From the NCBI GenBank assembly GCA_032716605.1, contig CM064572.1, positions 35,973,760-36,037,759 of the forward strand: a DNA stretch of 64,000 bases, in the 5' to 3' direction. The notes below the pieces were generated by a model. The model did not search any database. It had not been told where the DNA came from and was given only the letters and a program-made list of their open reading frames with translations. Made by a program: the position numbers and the translations under genes. Source of the DNA: Paralithodes platypus. Taxonomy: Eukaryota; Arthropoda; Malacostraca; Decapoda; Lithodidae. Below are positions 8,952-20,329 of the stretch, piece after piece; the stretch's first letter is position 1; every line of letters starts with the position of its first letter.

Positions 8952-9811
8952 TTAGGGGAGATGGGCCGCTTTTCTGGTCCCCTTTCTTCCTCGTGTTTAG
9001 CCCCATTGGTTTTCAGATTTTAAGACGTTCGATGTGGTGGAGTGGTCATGCCACTGGATTGGTAATCCAATGGACCCGGGTTCAAATCCCGATATGCCAA
9101 TGGGAAGATATTATTGGGATTGAATTTGTGCTGTACCTAGTATCAGTGCATTACCACAAAGCCCACCGAAATGCCAAAAAAATACCCTCATTGTTCCCTG
9201 ATTAAATAACACTGTATGAATATTCCCATATTCAAAATATGTTACAGGGGGGGGGGGGAACAATGCCTAGTGAGTTCACTGCTCAATAGGTGGCGTTCTG
9301 AGAGTGATGGTCTGACTCTGGAGGGCGAGACAGTGAAGCACTTGAACGAAGCAACCAGCCGCTTCAGAGATGGAGCTGCTTCGTGCCATGAATGGATATG
9401 CTTCACATGTCTCACTCCCCAGACTGGAACAAGACCTCACGGGCTTCACCGTGTTGAGCGGTGGAATGTACAGGCTCTCAGCCTATGCCCGAAAGAGAGT
9501 AGTTAAAATATAGAAAACAAAAAATAAAATAAAATAGTTTGGCAATTTAGCACCTTTAGCTCCTCCATTTCGTTGTCAATTTTAAGACCTTTTGGGCCAT
9601 ATAGGAGTCGATTTTTTCCTGGCGAGTGATAGCAAGCCTGTAATTATAAGACGAACCGACATTTTTCTACCACCAAACAATGTACAAATCTGTCTAGGGG
9701 GTGTGTTTTTCTAAGTTTGAGGGAGATCTAGCGAGGAAACTAAAACAAAAATAATGACTAAATGAATTAATAGAAAAAAAGAAAAACAAAAAACAGCCAC
9801 TGTCCCCTTAA
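8952..9811. mobile_element. TTAA element, gctcgccagg-core family, split by a SINE
   Basis: The left end (ttaggggagatgggccgc, TTAA decayed to TTAG) and right end (cagccactgtccccTTAA at 9808-9811) belong to the family seen intact at 11092-11440. The internal order gtttagccccatt, ttaagacgttcg, agtttggcaattt, cctggcgagtgatagc, ctagcgaggaaactaaaa is preserved. The block between gacgttcg (9030) and agtttggc (9536) is foreign and is called as a SINE-like insertion. Confidence 0.65.
9031..9535 (+). mobile_element. SINE-like insertion with tRNA-like head and A-rich tail
   Basis: Positions 9031-9100 resemble a tRNA: tggtggagtggtcatgcc (box A-like), a 7-base loop ttggtaa between tgga and tcca, and gggttcaaatccc (box B and T arm). 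The acceptor stem does not pair well, so this is not called as a functional tRNA. The element continues about 430 bp and ends in an A-rich tail aaaacaaaaaataaaataaaat, then returns to the interrupted TTAA element. Open frames inside (up to 96 codons) show no recognisable domain. Confidence 0.55.
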
Positions 9812-9814
9812 TAT

Positions 9815-10480
9815 CGCAACCGTCATCTATTTCATCATTAATTTCGCCGGACCTCATGTATTTCACCTTTCATCATAAATTTCGCCTGACCCATATTTGT
9901 CCATACCGTACATCATTTATTTTGCCTGACATCTATGCACGTGACATCATTTATTTTACCTGTCGATATCAATTTTGCAACCATCGTCTATTTCAGTGTT
10001 CATGATCTATATCCCCCTATGTCATATATTTTGCTTGGTGTCTTAAATTTTGCCAAAATTCACATACTTTTCTAAAGTCATAATGCACGGTATTTATCTC
10101 TATGTCTTATAGGCTATTTCCTTAACATACTTTATATCTCATAACGTCATATATTATGCTCTATATCATTTATTTATCTCAATTTATTATCATATTTTCA
10201 ATATAATGTATTTATCCTTGTGTCTTATATTAATATTATCCTCTCATAATTTATTTCTCCATGTACGGTATCATATGTTAACCTCATTATGTTTATTTCT
10301 CGCAATGTCTCCTATTTTCCTTAACATGATTTAGTTCTCCCAATGCTATATATTATTTATTTATAATTTATGTTATAATTTTATATTATAATTTATTTAT
10401 CCCATTTTCCTATAGGACTATTTTCCTTTACATAATTTGTTTCTTTCAGTGTTCTATATTTTCCTCAACTAAATTTAGTT
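9815..10480. repeat. Degenerate minisatellite, tcatttatttcgcctgac type
   Basis: Clauses such as catcataaatttcgcctgac, tcatttattttgcctgac and catatattttgcttgg repeat with a loose period of 15-35 bp and drift gradually into the ataatttatttctcc type further right. Confidence 0.6.
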
Positions 10481-10655
10481 ATAATGCTATATATTTTCCT
10501 CAACATAATTTAGTTATAATGCTATATATTTTCCTCAACATAATTTAGTTATAATGCTATATATTTTCCTCAACATAATTTAGTTATAATGCTATATATT
10601 TTCCTCAACATAATTTAGTTATAATGCTATATATTTTCCTCAACATAATTTATTT
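10479..10655. repeat. 35-bp tandem repeat (ataatgctatatattttcctcaac...)
   Basis: Five near-perfect copies start at about 10479, 10514, 10549, 10584 and 10619, each with ataatgctatatattttcc then tcaacataatttagtt. This is a recently homogenised core inside an older degenerate array. Confidence 0.9.
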
Positions 10656-11045
10656 CTCCCAATGCTCTATATTTTACGTAGCATTATTTATTTATCTTAA
10701 TATCTTCTATTTTCCTCAACATAATTTACCTCTCAATGCTATATATTTTCCTCAACACAATTTATTTCTCCCAATGTCTTCTATTTTCCTTAACATAATT
10801 TAGATCTTCCAAAGCTATAAATTGTCCTTATCATAATTTAATTCTCCCAATGTCTTCTATTGTCCTTAACATAATTTATATCTTCCAATGTCTTCTATTT
10901 TCCTCGACACTTCTATTTTCCGCAACATAATTTTTATATATTTTCCTCAATATAATTTAGTTCTCCCAATACTAAAAATATTTTCTTCAACATAATTTAG
11001 TTCTCCCAAAGCTATAAATTGTCCTTAACAGAATGTATTTCGCCT
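10656..11045. repeat. Diverged continuation of the 35-bp array
   Basis: Units of the form tcttctattttcctcaacataattta...tctcccaatg continue with substitutions and length changes. Confidence 0.7.
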
Positions 11046-11091
11046 GACGTCATTACACTCTGACTTCCAATATTTGCTTGGCTGTAGAGCA

Positions 11092-11440
11092 TTAAGGGGG
11101 TATTACTCGCTTTTTATGGACCTCCTTCTCCCTCGTGTTTAGAATATTAGTTTTGAGAATTTAAGACGTGCCTTCCAGTAGTTTAGCGATTTTAGAACCT
11201 TTCACCCTATTTCGCTGTCAATTTCAAGACCTTTTGTGCCATTTAGGTGTCATTTTTTTCTTGGCGAGCGATAGCGAGCCTGTAATTTTAAAAGGAATTT
11301 TTCCATCGAAAAATTTACACATTTACCTTGAAGGGGGTCTATGGGGTTTTATTAAGCTTGATAGAGGTCTAGCGAGGAAACTAAAAACAAATATTAATAA
11401 ACGAATTAATAGCCCAAAAAACCGGCCACTATCCCCTTAA
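11092..11440. mobile_element. TTAA element, gctcgccagg-core family, intact copy
   Basis: TTAA lies at 11092-11095 and 11437-11440, enclosing 341 bp with ends GGGGGTATTACTCGC and, reversed, GGGGATAGTGGCCGG. The interior holds the family blocks ttggcgagcgatagcgagcc and gaggtctagcgaggaaac. An open frame over part of it (11168-11440) is incidental. Confidence 0.7.
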
Positions 11441-11454
11441 GATGAAGCTCGTTA

Positions 11455-12140
11455 GACACGCTAATTAATTAATGTATTGGATGGCTTGGCAGGGTGGTGA
11501 TTAGAGGTGTGTGATTAGTAGATAGTTAGGAGTGATTAGTTGTGATTAGTGATATGTTTATGGGTGTAGTTAGTGATTGTAAGTTAGTAGTTGATAGGCA
11601 TAATAGTGATGTTATTGATTAGTTAGTGATTAGTTAATAGAGTTATTAGTGGTGTGTGGTTAGTGGACAGATAGTTGTGATTAGTGATGGGCTAATGAGT
11701 GTAGATAGTGATTATAAGTAATTAGTTGATAGGCATAATATTGATTGTTATTGATTAGTGATGGGCAAATGGGTTTAGTTAGTGATTGTAAATTAGTAGT
11801 TGATAGGTATAATAGTGATTGTTATTGATTAGGTAGTGATTAGTTGATATATTAGTTTTGTGTGATTAGTGGATAGTTATGAGTGATTAGATGTGATTAG
11901 TGATGGGGTAATGGGTGCTGTTAGTGATTGTAAGTTATTAGTTGATAGGTAGAGATAGTGATTGTTATTGGTTAGTGAAGGGTTGATGAGGGTAGTTAGT
12001 GAATGTAAGTTAGTAGTTGATAGGCATAATAGTGATTGTTATTGATTAGTGTTTAGTTGATAGGTAGAGTTATTAGTGGTGATTAGTAGTACGTGATTAG
12101 TGGATAGTTAGGAGTGGTTATTTGTGATTAGTGATGGCTG
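11455..12140. repeat. Degenerate gtgattagt repeat domain
   Basis: Higher-order units combine gtgattagtgatggg, gtagttagtgattgtaagttagtag and ttgataggcataatagtgattgttattgattag, recurring with a period near 100-190 bp. It begins with acacgctaattaattaatgt, which is repeated at about 12997 on the far side of the next array. Confidence 0.7.
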
Positions 12141-12269
12141 AAGTGATAGGGTGAAGGCTGGTCCTGTCCAGAGTGAGGTTTGACATCCTCTTCCCAACCT
12201 TAGCCATTTCTGTCTGTCTCTTTCCTGTACTACTTTTCCTACTTCGGGGGCGAGCGACTAGGAATCCTA

Positions 12270-12995
12270 GTCCACCTGTACTGGATATTCCGATGTCTTA
12301 TATATCATTGGGCATCATAAATTTCAAACGTCATATACTACATTCCAATGTCATAGATTTTCCCCGGCGTCATATATTCCGATGTCTTATATTTCATCTG
12401 ACGCCATAAATTTCAAGACGTCATATACTGTATTCCAATGTCCTCTATTTCTCCCGGCATCCAATGTTCCGTTCACTGTCATATATTTTGATGTCATATG
12501 TTTCACTACGGTAGATATTGTATATTTCGCCAGATTTAATGAATTCTGAGTCATATATTTCGATGTCTTATACTTCTCACGGCATCATATAATATTCCGA
12601 TGTCATATATTTCATCGAACATCATAAATTTCAACCGGCGTCATATACTGTATTCCGATGTCCTATATTTCTCTCGGTGTCATATATTTCGACGTCATAT
12701 ATTCCGACGTCATATATTTCAACGTCATATATTCCGACGTCATATATTCCGATGTCATATATTTCGAAGTCATATATTCCGACGTCATATATTTCGAAGT
12801 CATATATTCCGACGTCATATATTTCGACGCCATATATTTCGACGCCATATATTTCGACGCCATATATTCCGACGTCATACATTCCGACGTCATATATTCC
12901 GACGTCATACATTCCGACTTCATACAATCCGAAGTCATATATTCCAACGTCATATATTTCGACGTCATATTTTTCGACGTCAGTATATTGGACAT
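12270..12995. repeat. 15-bp tandem repeat (gtcatatattccgac)
   Basis: From about 12660 to 12980 the sequence is nearly pure gtcatatattycgac. Left of this it decays into longer variants with tgtcatatatttc. Because 15 is a multiple of three, every frame on both strands is open and gives five-residue repeat peptides. These are artefacts, not genes. Confidence 0.92.
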
Positions 12996-13064
12996 TAAAC
13001 ACGCTAATTAATTAATGTATTGGCCCGATTGACAAAGCAGGTGATTAGTGGTGAGAAGTGATGA
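12996..13064. repeat. Second copy of the acacgctaattaatt junction and gtgattagt repeat
   Basis: acacgctaattaattaatgt (about 12998) repeats the left border at about 11456, again followed by gtgattag-type units. The 15-bp array is therefore bracketed by the same sequence. Confidence 0.7.
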
Positions 13065-15693
13065 TTATTTGTGATGATTAGTGATGATATTGATGTTATA
13101 GTGATGGTTAGTTGGTTTATTTCCACCCAATTCATACATTTCACTCTGCATCATCAATTTTGCCACCCTATTTCTTGTTACTGCTTTTAGCGTTCCTACA
13201 ACCCTCTTCCCCTGTTGTATCCTCTTCCGCACTTCTTCATCCATAGTCCCATCTTTACTCAACACACTGCCCAGATACTTAAAAGAGTTGACGATCTCCA
13301 TAGCCTGACCGTTCAGCTTCACCTCACACTCTGTTACTTTACCACTTTCGAAGACCATAACCTTGCTCTTTCCCGCATTTACCTTCAAATTCCGTTTTTC
13401 GCACACTGTTCCAAACTCATTTACCAGACCCTGCAACTCCCATTCATTATCACTCATCAGAACTGTATCATCCGCAAACAGCAGTATAGGTATCTTCCAC
13501 TCAATTCCCTCCCTTTTCAGCGATACACCAACATCCACTGCTCTTGATAGTATTTCTTTCATGGCTCCATCCATATATACAGTAAACAACCATGGGGACA
13601 TCACACACCCCTGTTTCAAACCAACATTCAGGTCAAAGAACTCGCTCTGCTCACTCTCCACACATACTGCTGCCTTTGCACCCTCATACATGCTCTTCAC
13701 TGCTTTCAGCAACTTGCCCTCTACTCCGTATATTCTAAGTACTTTCCACAAACCTTCTCTATCCACTCTGTCATAGGCCTTCTCCAAGTCCATAAAGGCA
13801 ACATACACCTTTTGTTTCTTCTCCAGATACTTCTCCACAACACAATTCAGGGTAAAAATATGATCTACACATCCTCTTCCCTTCCTAAAACCTCCCTGCT
13901 CGTCACCTATCCATTTCTCCGTTCTCACTCTCACTCTCTCAATCACTACCCTACTGTATACCTTCCCTACTACGCTTAGAAGACATATTCCTCAGTGGTT
14001 ACCACACACTCCTCTTTCCCCTTTGCCCTTATATAGGGGGACTATTATGCCAGTCTTCCAGTCATTGGGTGCACTCCCCTTCTCCCATGCTAGTTTGCAC
14101 ATTTTCCATACCCATTCTATCACTATCTCACCACCATACCTCAACATTTCCCCACACACTCCATCTGTTCCTGGTGCTTTCCCCAACTTCACTCTTTTCA
14201 TGGCTTCCACACATCTGACCTCCTGATCCCCACCTCCTCCTCCACTACTTCTCTTCTTCTCCCTCCCATACCATATCCAGCTATATTTGCTGGCTCTTCA
14301 TTCCTTACATTTAGCAACTCACTGAAGTACTCCCTCCATCTTTCGACTCTCTCTTGCTTCTCGGCTAGCATTCTCCCATTCTTATCTTTCACACCCTTAC
14401 TGTTTCCCTTGCTACCTTCCCTAACTTTCTTGACTTCTTTCCAGAACAGTTTCATACTCTCCCTCCATTTTACACTCAGATTCCTTCCAAATTCCTCATC
14501 TACTCTTCTCTTACTTTCCTTCACTACTCTCTTCACCACCCTCTTACTCTCCACGTACCTCACTCGTTTCTGTCTCTCGGAATCTTCATTCCCTCTACTA
14601 CCCAACCACTCTCTATATGCTTTCTTCTTTTCTTTCACAGCTATTCTTACCTCTTCTGTCCACCATGCTGTACCGTTCACTCCCCTCCCTCTTCTCCTTA
14701 CTCCACACACCTCCTCACATGCTGCACAGATTTCATCCTTAAACACCTTGCTCATCTCCTCCACTTCCTCCATAACTTCCAGGTCGAACCCACCTAGTCG
14801 TCTTTCCACTGCTCTCCAGTACTCCTCCCTGACCTCCTCCTCCTGCAACCTCTCCACCCTCCTCACCATTCCACCCTCCTCTCGCCTCCCTCCAGCTCTC
14901 CTCACCCACTTCTTTTGTATCCTAACCTTAGCTACCACTACATAATGATCAGACAGACCCCCTCCAATACCCCTATACACCCTAGCATCCATCACAGATT
15001 TCTTCATTCGTTCATCCACACATACATAATCAATCAATGACTTTCGTTCCACCACTGTCTTATCCTTCATCGTCAACATCCGTTTCCACGTGTACCTGTG
15101 GATCATTCTGTGTCGGAAGAAGGTGTTGGCTATCCACAGCCTCCTCCCCACACATACGTCCACAAGTGCACTACCATTCCCATTCACCTCTGATGGTACC
15201 CCCACCCTCCCACCACTCCCTCAACTTTCCTATCACCCACCTTACCATTCATATCCCCAATCAGAAATATTCTTTCGTTCTTGTCAAACTTCTCCAGGCA
15301 CGCCTCCACATTCATCCAGAACTCCTCTTTCTTTCTTTCAAGTATATCCTCTGTCGGGGCATACACGCATACAATCACCCACGTTTGTATTCCTACTTTC
15401 ATTCTCACCCACACAATCCTTGAACCCACAGACCCATACTCTCTTACACATTCCTTCCATTTGCTACTTACAAACAAACATGCACCTTCTCTCGCTGTTC
15501 CTTCACTCACTCCAGCACACACACCCATTCCACACTCCCACTCTCTCACATCTGAATCTTTCCATTTGGTCTCTGTCATTCCACATACATCCAGCCTGGC
15601 ATTCACTAACACTTCCAGAACCTCTCTCTCTTTTGTGCCATCATTCATGCCACTAACATTCCACGTAGCCATTCTCAGAATGTCCGAAGGCAT
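13065..15693 (-). pseudogene. LINE ORF2 remnant: APE endonuclease plus reverse transcriptase
   Basis: On the minus strand the N-terminal piece (15693-15184) is an apurinic-type endonuclease: ATWNVSG, then GMTETKW with the catalytic Glu, VYAPTE, and IGDMNGKVG. Its C-terminal motifs IDYV and GLSDHYVVV lie in the next piece (15205-14198). The reverse transcriptase follows: KAPGTDGV (14210-13995), FRKGRGCVD, VAFMDLEKAYDRV, LKQGCVMSPWLF, and LLFADDTVL as the catalytic box in 13946-13065. Frames change near 15200 and 14215, and an in-frame TGA stands at 13992-13994, so it is inactive. The reading frame runs into repeat DNA at 13065-13140, so the RT C-terminus and 3' UTR are missing. Clade is uncertain (an APE-type non-LTR element). 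Confidence 0.85.
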
Positions 15694-15895
15694 GTCCTTA
15701 GTCGGTCGTGGTTCGTCAACGTTGGTTCCGTCCGCATCCGCGGCTGTTCGTTCGTTTTTCTTTGCTTATATATTTTTTTCCGGGTGGGGGTCGCAAGCCC
15801 ACCGACCCAACCTCTTTAGTCGCCTCTTACGACATGCAGAAGGCACGTGGGGCATATTCTATTCCCTAACCCCCAGGGGGTTAATCAGTTAATGA
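15694..15895 (-). mobile_element. 5' untranslated part of the APE-type LINE
   Basis: Directly upstream of the endonuclease start lies GC-rich sequence with ggtgggggtcgcaagcccacc (a hairpin), tttagtcgcctcttacgaca and taacccccaggggg. It ends abruptly at AT-rich DNA near 15895. This is probably the element's 5' UTR; no promoter can be assigned. Confidence 0.5.
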
Positions 15896-16420
15896 TAATA
15901 ATTTACAAATCACAATTTAATAACATATGATAAATATATAAATATCGCATAAATGCTAACAGAGCGGTTAGTCTCAAAGAATGGTTGATATCCTGAAGGT
16001 CAAAGATAGCGCGTGGTAAAACGTGATGCGGTGTAAGGTTAAATTACTGAGGTCACAACGTCTCAAATAGACAGAATATATAGAATAGGAATATCAGCTG
16101 AATGGCAAATAACTAATGAGTTATAAATAAAGAGAGAGGTTTTAATTCTCTACTAACGTATACAGTTAGATTTAATAATCGTAGTTCAGCGAACTGAGCA
16201 AAATAAAGATTAGTCTTATTGAAAAGACAAAAGCCCTCGCATTGAAATATTAACGCGATATGGACAAAATTATAATTTCTATGAAATCAAGTTAAATGTT
16301 TAAACTGGTTGTGAAGCCAGGAAACATAAATAAAAGGAAGTCTAGTTAAGAGACACGATAATTAACACTCTGTGAACATTTATATCCGACACTCACTCGT
16401 ACCCTGATAATCCTATTAAC
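15896..16420. other. AT-rich unassigned stretch
   Basis: No open frame of note, no tandem repeat and no recognised element. Confidence 0.3.
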
Positions 16421-16782
16421 TTAAAGGTGCGGGCTCATGGGTTGAGATAAACATGGAATGATAATCGCCAAGCTGTACATAATTATCTTGCAAAATGCAA
16501 TGGCACTGAAATAATGATTAACAATGGTATAAAGGATTTTGTGGATCGTCTATACTGGGCCTGTGACGTCACAAGAGTGTAAGTCCACCATCCAGTCGAG
16601 GATAAGGATACTGGTGTGACGTCACTATGACGTTACAGGACCGGTATAGACGATCCACAAAATCCTTTATACCATTGTTAATAACTATTTCAGTGCCATT
16701 GCATTTTGCAAGATAATTAATTATGTACAGCTTGGCGATTATCAATCCATGTTTATCTCAACCCATGAGCCCCCACCTTTAA
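16421..16782. mobile_element. Foldback MITE with ~150-bp inverted arms, TTAA-flanked
   Basis: TTAA at 16421-16424 and 16779-16782 encloses two long complementary arms, about 16425-16572 and 16611-16778. Both contain gggctcatgggttgagataa, tacataattatcttgc and acaatggtataaaggatt in mirror order, ending at gtgacgtcac on each side of a 40-bp centre. Arms differ by few substitutions and small indels. Terminal bases are AGGTG...CACCT. The transcript would form a near-perfect 300-nt hairpin. It is probably non-autonomous and TTAA-specific. Confidence 0.8.
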
Positions 16783-17731
16783 GGTCAGATCTGCCAGGGG
16801 TGTTCGACTGTTCACAGTAGTTACGTGTAGTGTGCGGGTAATCGGGCCGAATGGATATATATATAAACTTGGTGGCAATACACGAGTATAATTATATTAC
16901 ACAGTATATATATAAATCAATCCCAAGATAGCGTTTGTATGTACTCACGACATGAGTAACGAAAGAGACTAAGGAGAGAATAAAAGATATCTGGCGTCTA
17001 CGTTAATTAAGCACATAACATATCCTACACAACCTTACAATAATCACGAAACACAATAAGTAAACAAGAAGCACTTAATTTTGGGTAGGAGTATAGCAGA
17101 AGGTAGCCTTGTCGAGATCTGACACACGTGGGGGCGACCAAGTGCGTGGTCCATCTTGGCCTGGTTGCCAAGGGGGGGAGAAGGTCCAGGAGTACCCCCA
17201 CACAGGTAGCACCAGCGTAGGTCACTTCTGGGACAGCCTACACACACTCTCGTCTGGACACCGTCTCTGCTTGAAGGGCACGATTTAGAGGATTTTGGCT
17301 AGCCTCTTCAGATGGTGCTGTCCGATCGAGTGATTCACGTATACTCCCCCACAGAAACTCTGTGGGACACAGTGCCTCAACTTGCCTAACTCTACCCTGT
17401 TTTCGGCCAGGTAGTATTTGATTTTACGGAGGGTGACAAGTCGGTGGTTTCTGGAACATAAGAGGCATGGGAAATATGGTTTTTTATTTATTGCGTGGTT
17501 GTCTAAGGCCTTCAAAATATAATGCATACATGAATATGTGGGGAATAGTATGTTTTACTTATTAATAATAAGAGGTAATAGCTTAAAGTCTAGGTATACA
17601 TAGGATATTTAATTTACAATACTGGAGGCCTCTCTTCCTTTAGAGGCTTGCATAGAGTGATCTGCTTGTCTTCTTGTCTTGTGGAATTCCAAGCACAGCC
17701 TCGTCTAGCTGTGGTAGTGGTGCGTGGAAAC
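16783..17731. other. Unassigned sequence next to BEL fragment
   Basis: Contains atatatataaacttgg and other AT tracts and three short minus-strand frames. The one at 17527-17285 (80 codons) includes CLLCSRNH, which loosely recalls a zinc-binding knuckle, but this is too weak to name. No repeat partner was found within the window. Confidence 0.3.
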
Positions 17732-17754
17732 GGTGGATCCCTAAGATGTGACAA

Positions 17755-18984
17755 GCAATTAAAGGGATCCACAATAGCTGTACTATCTGTAAAAGATTAC
17801 AGGGTAAGCCTTACTCCCCAGTTGATCTACCTCCCTTGCCTGAGTTCAGGGTACAAAGGACTGAACCATTTCAGGTAACCGGGGTAGACTACTCCGGAGC
17901 GATTCAAGTTAGAGAATCGCCCAGTAATATCATAAAGGTATATGCCGTTCTATTCACATGTGCGGTAACCAGAGCGATTCATATTGAATTGATTGACGAC
18001 CTATCCAGTGAGGGATTTTTGCATACTCTAAGACGCTTTGCAGGCCGCAATGGTTTCCCTCAAATTATTATGAGCGATAATGCGACTTGTTTTGTCAGGG
18101 CCTCTAAATATCTCCAGAGTTTAATGGATGACCCGCAGGTTGTGGCTACCCTCACTGGAAAGGGTTGTCAGTGGAGATTTATACCAGCACGTGCACCATG
18201 GTTCGGGGCGATTTGGGAGAGAACAATCGGTATCGTCAAATCTACCATGAAGAAGGTATTAGGAAGGGCACTGGTGACCAGACGGGAGTTGCAAACCATC
18301 TTAGTAGAAATTGAGATGTCAGTCAACGACAGGCCCTTCACCTATACCTCGGCAGATGTTGATGACCTCTTACCCATTTCGCCTTCTATGCTAACACGTG
18401 GACGAACCCTTAATACCTTTCCTAGATCGTCCGTAAATGACGAAGATCTGCATGACCCTACGTTCGGCAATGCTGACGCCACACGTCGTCGCTTCCAGTA
18501 TGTAAACAAGGTGTCCGACGATCTATGGAAACGGTGGACCCAAGAATATTTGCTGTCTCTTTGCGAGCGTCACTCTCATAAGATCAAAGGGACGAATCAA
18601 CGATGGCCTCGTATCGGGGATATCGTCCTGATTCATGATGAGCGTCCTAGGTTATTTTGGAAGCTTGGGAGGATTATCGATTTGTTCCAGGGCATTGATG
18701 GTCTTATAAGGGTTGCGAGAATACGAACTTCGACTGGGGTTACTACTCGCCCAGTCGTAAGGTTATATCCCTTGGAGCAGAATGTAGAACTGCCGGATGA
18801 TCATGGCGTCTCTACTGATACCCCTCCGCGGGAGAGTGCTGGTGACAGTGCTCCTCAAGGTGGGACAGCTGATGATGAGAAGGATGATCCTCCTCAGGCT
18901 TCAGGTGGCGCTCGTCTCAAAAGGAGGGCGGCTATGAGTTCCGTGGATCTTTGGAGATCAAAGATCAAACAAGGTGATCTTTGA
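17755..18984 (+). pseudogene. BEL/Pao pol fragment: integrase
   Basis: Encodes the C-terminal part of a BEL/Pao polyprotein: the end of the zinc-binding region (CTICKR), then the integrase core with VDYSG (first Asp), MSDNATC (second Asp) and WERTIG (Glu). A C-terminal region with WPRIGDIV, a GDxV-type strand, and GRIIDLF-like sequence follows. It ends at a TGA at 18982-18984, about 65 bp before the LTR. The frame is open back to 17755 but a TGA at 17749-17751 (CGA in arm 2) closes it. The left edge of the duplication at 17732 removes everything upstream, so protease, reverse transcriptase and RNase H are missing. No function is likely. Confidence 0.85.
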
Positions 18985-19049
18985 CTTCGATGTCCTTTTT
19001 TTGTTCTCTGTATATTGCTCCTGTATATCATTTTTGGTGGCGGGCAATA

Positions 19050-19616
19050 TGTCGGGAATAGGGTAATGATCCCGACAGTTTTAGGTCCAATAGGACATTT
19101 GAATTTGGCGGTATCGTATCGCTTGTACGATTTCGGCTGGTTCTTTGTGTATTGTAGTTTATTCTTAAGTATAGGTTAAATATTAACTGTAATGTATAAA
19201 TATCTACATAAGCTCTAGATGTATCATGAAACCAAGTTATGGGTTATAATTATTATGAGCCGGCAGTCATATGTAATTTCGCGAAGCGATCGGACGCCGG
19301 CCCTTTAGTCTCTCAATCAACACCATACAGCCAACATCTCCCCACCCCCGGCTCTGACTCAAGCCACAGTTCACCATGTGCTACAAATATTAATCTATAA
19401 CAACAGACCTACATCACCAGTCCTCTAAGCTAAGTTCATTGTATCGATATTGTATTATGTGAACATTCCTACATGTCATGCAATTGAATTAGCCGTGTAT
19501 GGGGGACTGGATTACACCCATCGACTACGTCGTTGGTAATTATATTATAACTATTTGTTGGGATATTTCATGTACCAGTGATATGTAATTTAACCTCTTT
19601 ATCTAAATTCCCGACA
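19050..19616 (+). repeat. BEL/Pao 3' LTR, arm 1
   Basis: It begins TGTCGGGAA and ends TTCCCGACA, perfect 9-bp inverted termini with TG...CA. It follows pol and a G-rich tract ggtggcgggcaata that fits a polypurine tract. Length is 567 bp, and it matches 32685-33255 in arm 2. Confidence 0.8.
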
Positions 19617-19630
19617 TACTGGCCCCACTA

Positions 19631-19854
19631 TTGCGAGTTTAAGGCTATAAGGCTATAAGGAAGTTGGAGCCGTAAACATGAATATAAAACAGAAATGCAA
19701 TGATTATGTAGGATTCTGATGGATAGAGAGTATACAGTATATGTTGAATTTGATTTTATAGGTTTATAAATGCACTATAACTGCATTTTAGCTGGTAATT
19801 CTGCTAAACATCAATGTCTACATCTCCAACTTCCTTATAGACTGAAACTCACAA
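19631..19854. mobile_element. MITE with TTGCGAGTTTCAGGCTATAAGG-type TIRs, copy 1
   Basis: Left arm ttgcgagttt...aaggaagttggag is complementary to right arm ctccaacttcctt...aaactcacaa over about 35 bp. Other copies are at about 32405-32617 and 60888-61095. Interior is AT-rich and non-coding. A short duplication of ggctataa is seen in this copy. Confidence 0.7.
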
Positions 19855-20329
19855 TTGTTCTACTGGTTTGGTTGTCTGGGAATCGTGTATTTAGTCCAGG
19901 GTACGTCTATTGTTGTCCCTTGTGTAGAGAGAGAGAGCAGTGAAGAGTGTAATTCAGCCTATTGTTAACTAGAATGGATGCAGTGAAGGGTTTATAGGCC
20001 AGTTAGTACCGTGTGTGTTTAGTGTAGGGATATTGTTATCAGTTCTTTCTGCATGTGTATATAATATATCTGTTTATGTTCTATTTGTGTATGTATTTGT
20101 CTAGGTATTTCCTGTTTTGTGTGTGATTGTGTCAGTCGTGTCTTGTCTTCTATCCTATGTATGTATATGTGAGTGTATTTCTTCAGCAAGTTTTCTGAGA
20201 AAATATATATTTGTTTTACAGCATAAGTTAGTAGAAGGAGACCAGTTGATTTTAAGAAATGATATCGATCTCGAAAGCCCAAGTGCTGTTTAGCCTTCTG
20301 TAATTTTGCCATGTTATAAATGTAGGACA
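19855..20329. other. Unassigned block shared by both inverted arms
   Basis: Non-repetitive apart from a short GA run at 19928. It is present in arm 2 in reverse (about 31925-32400). The open frames are on opposite genomic strands but on the same strand of the duplicated unit, and neither has a motif. Confidence 0.35.

Noticed and set aside
9031..9100. Functional tRNA gene (loop would give anticodon GGT)
   Set aside because: The acceptor stem does not pair and a long body with an A-rich tail follows, which fits a SINE better.
12600..13015. Overlapping open frames of 110-132 codons on both strands
   Set aside because: They come from a 15-bp tandem repeat, which keeps all frames open; the peptides are five-residue repeats.
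17285..17527. 80-codon minus frame with a CxxC...H pattern
   Set aside because: Too short and lacks the full CCHC spacing; kept only as a note in the unassigned block.
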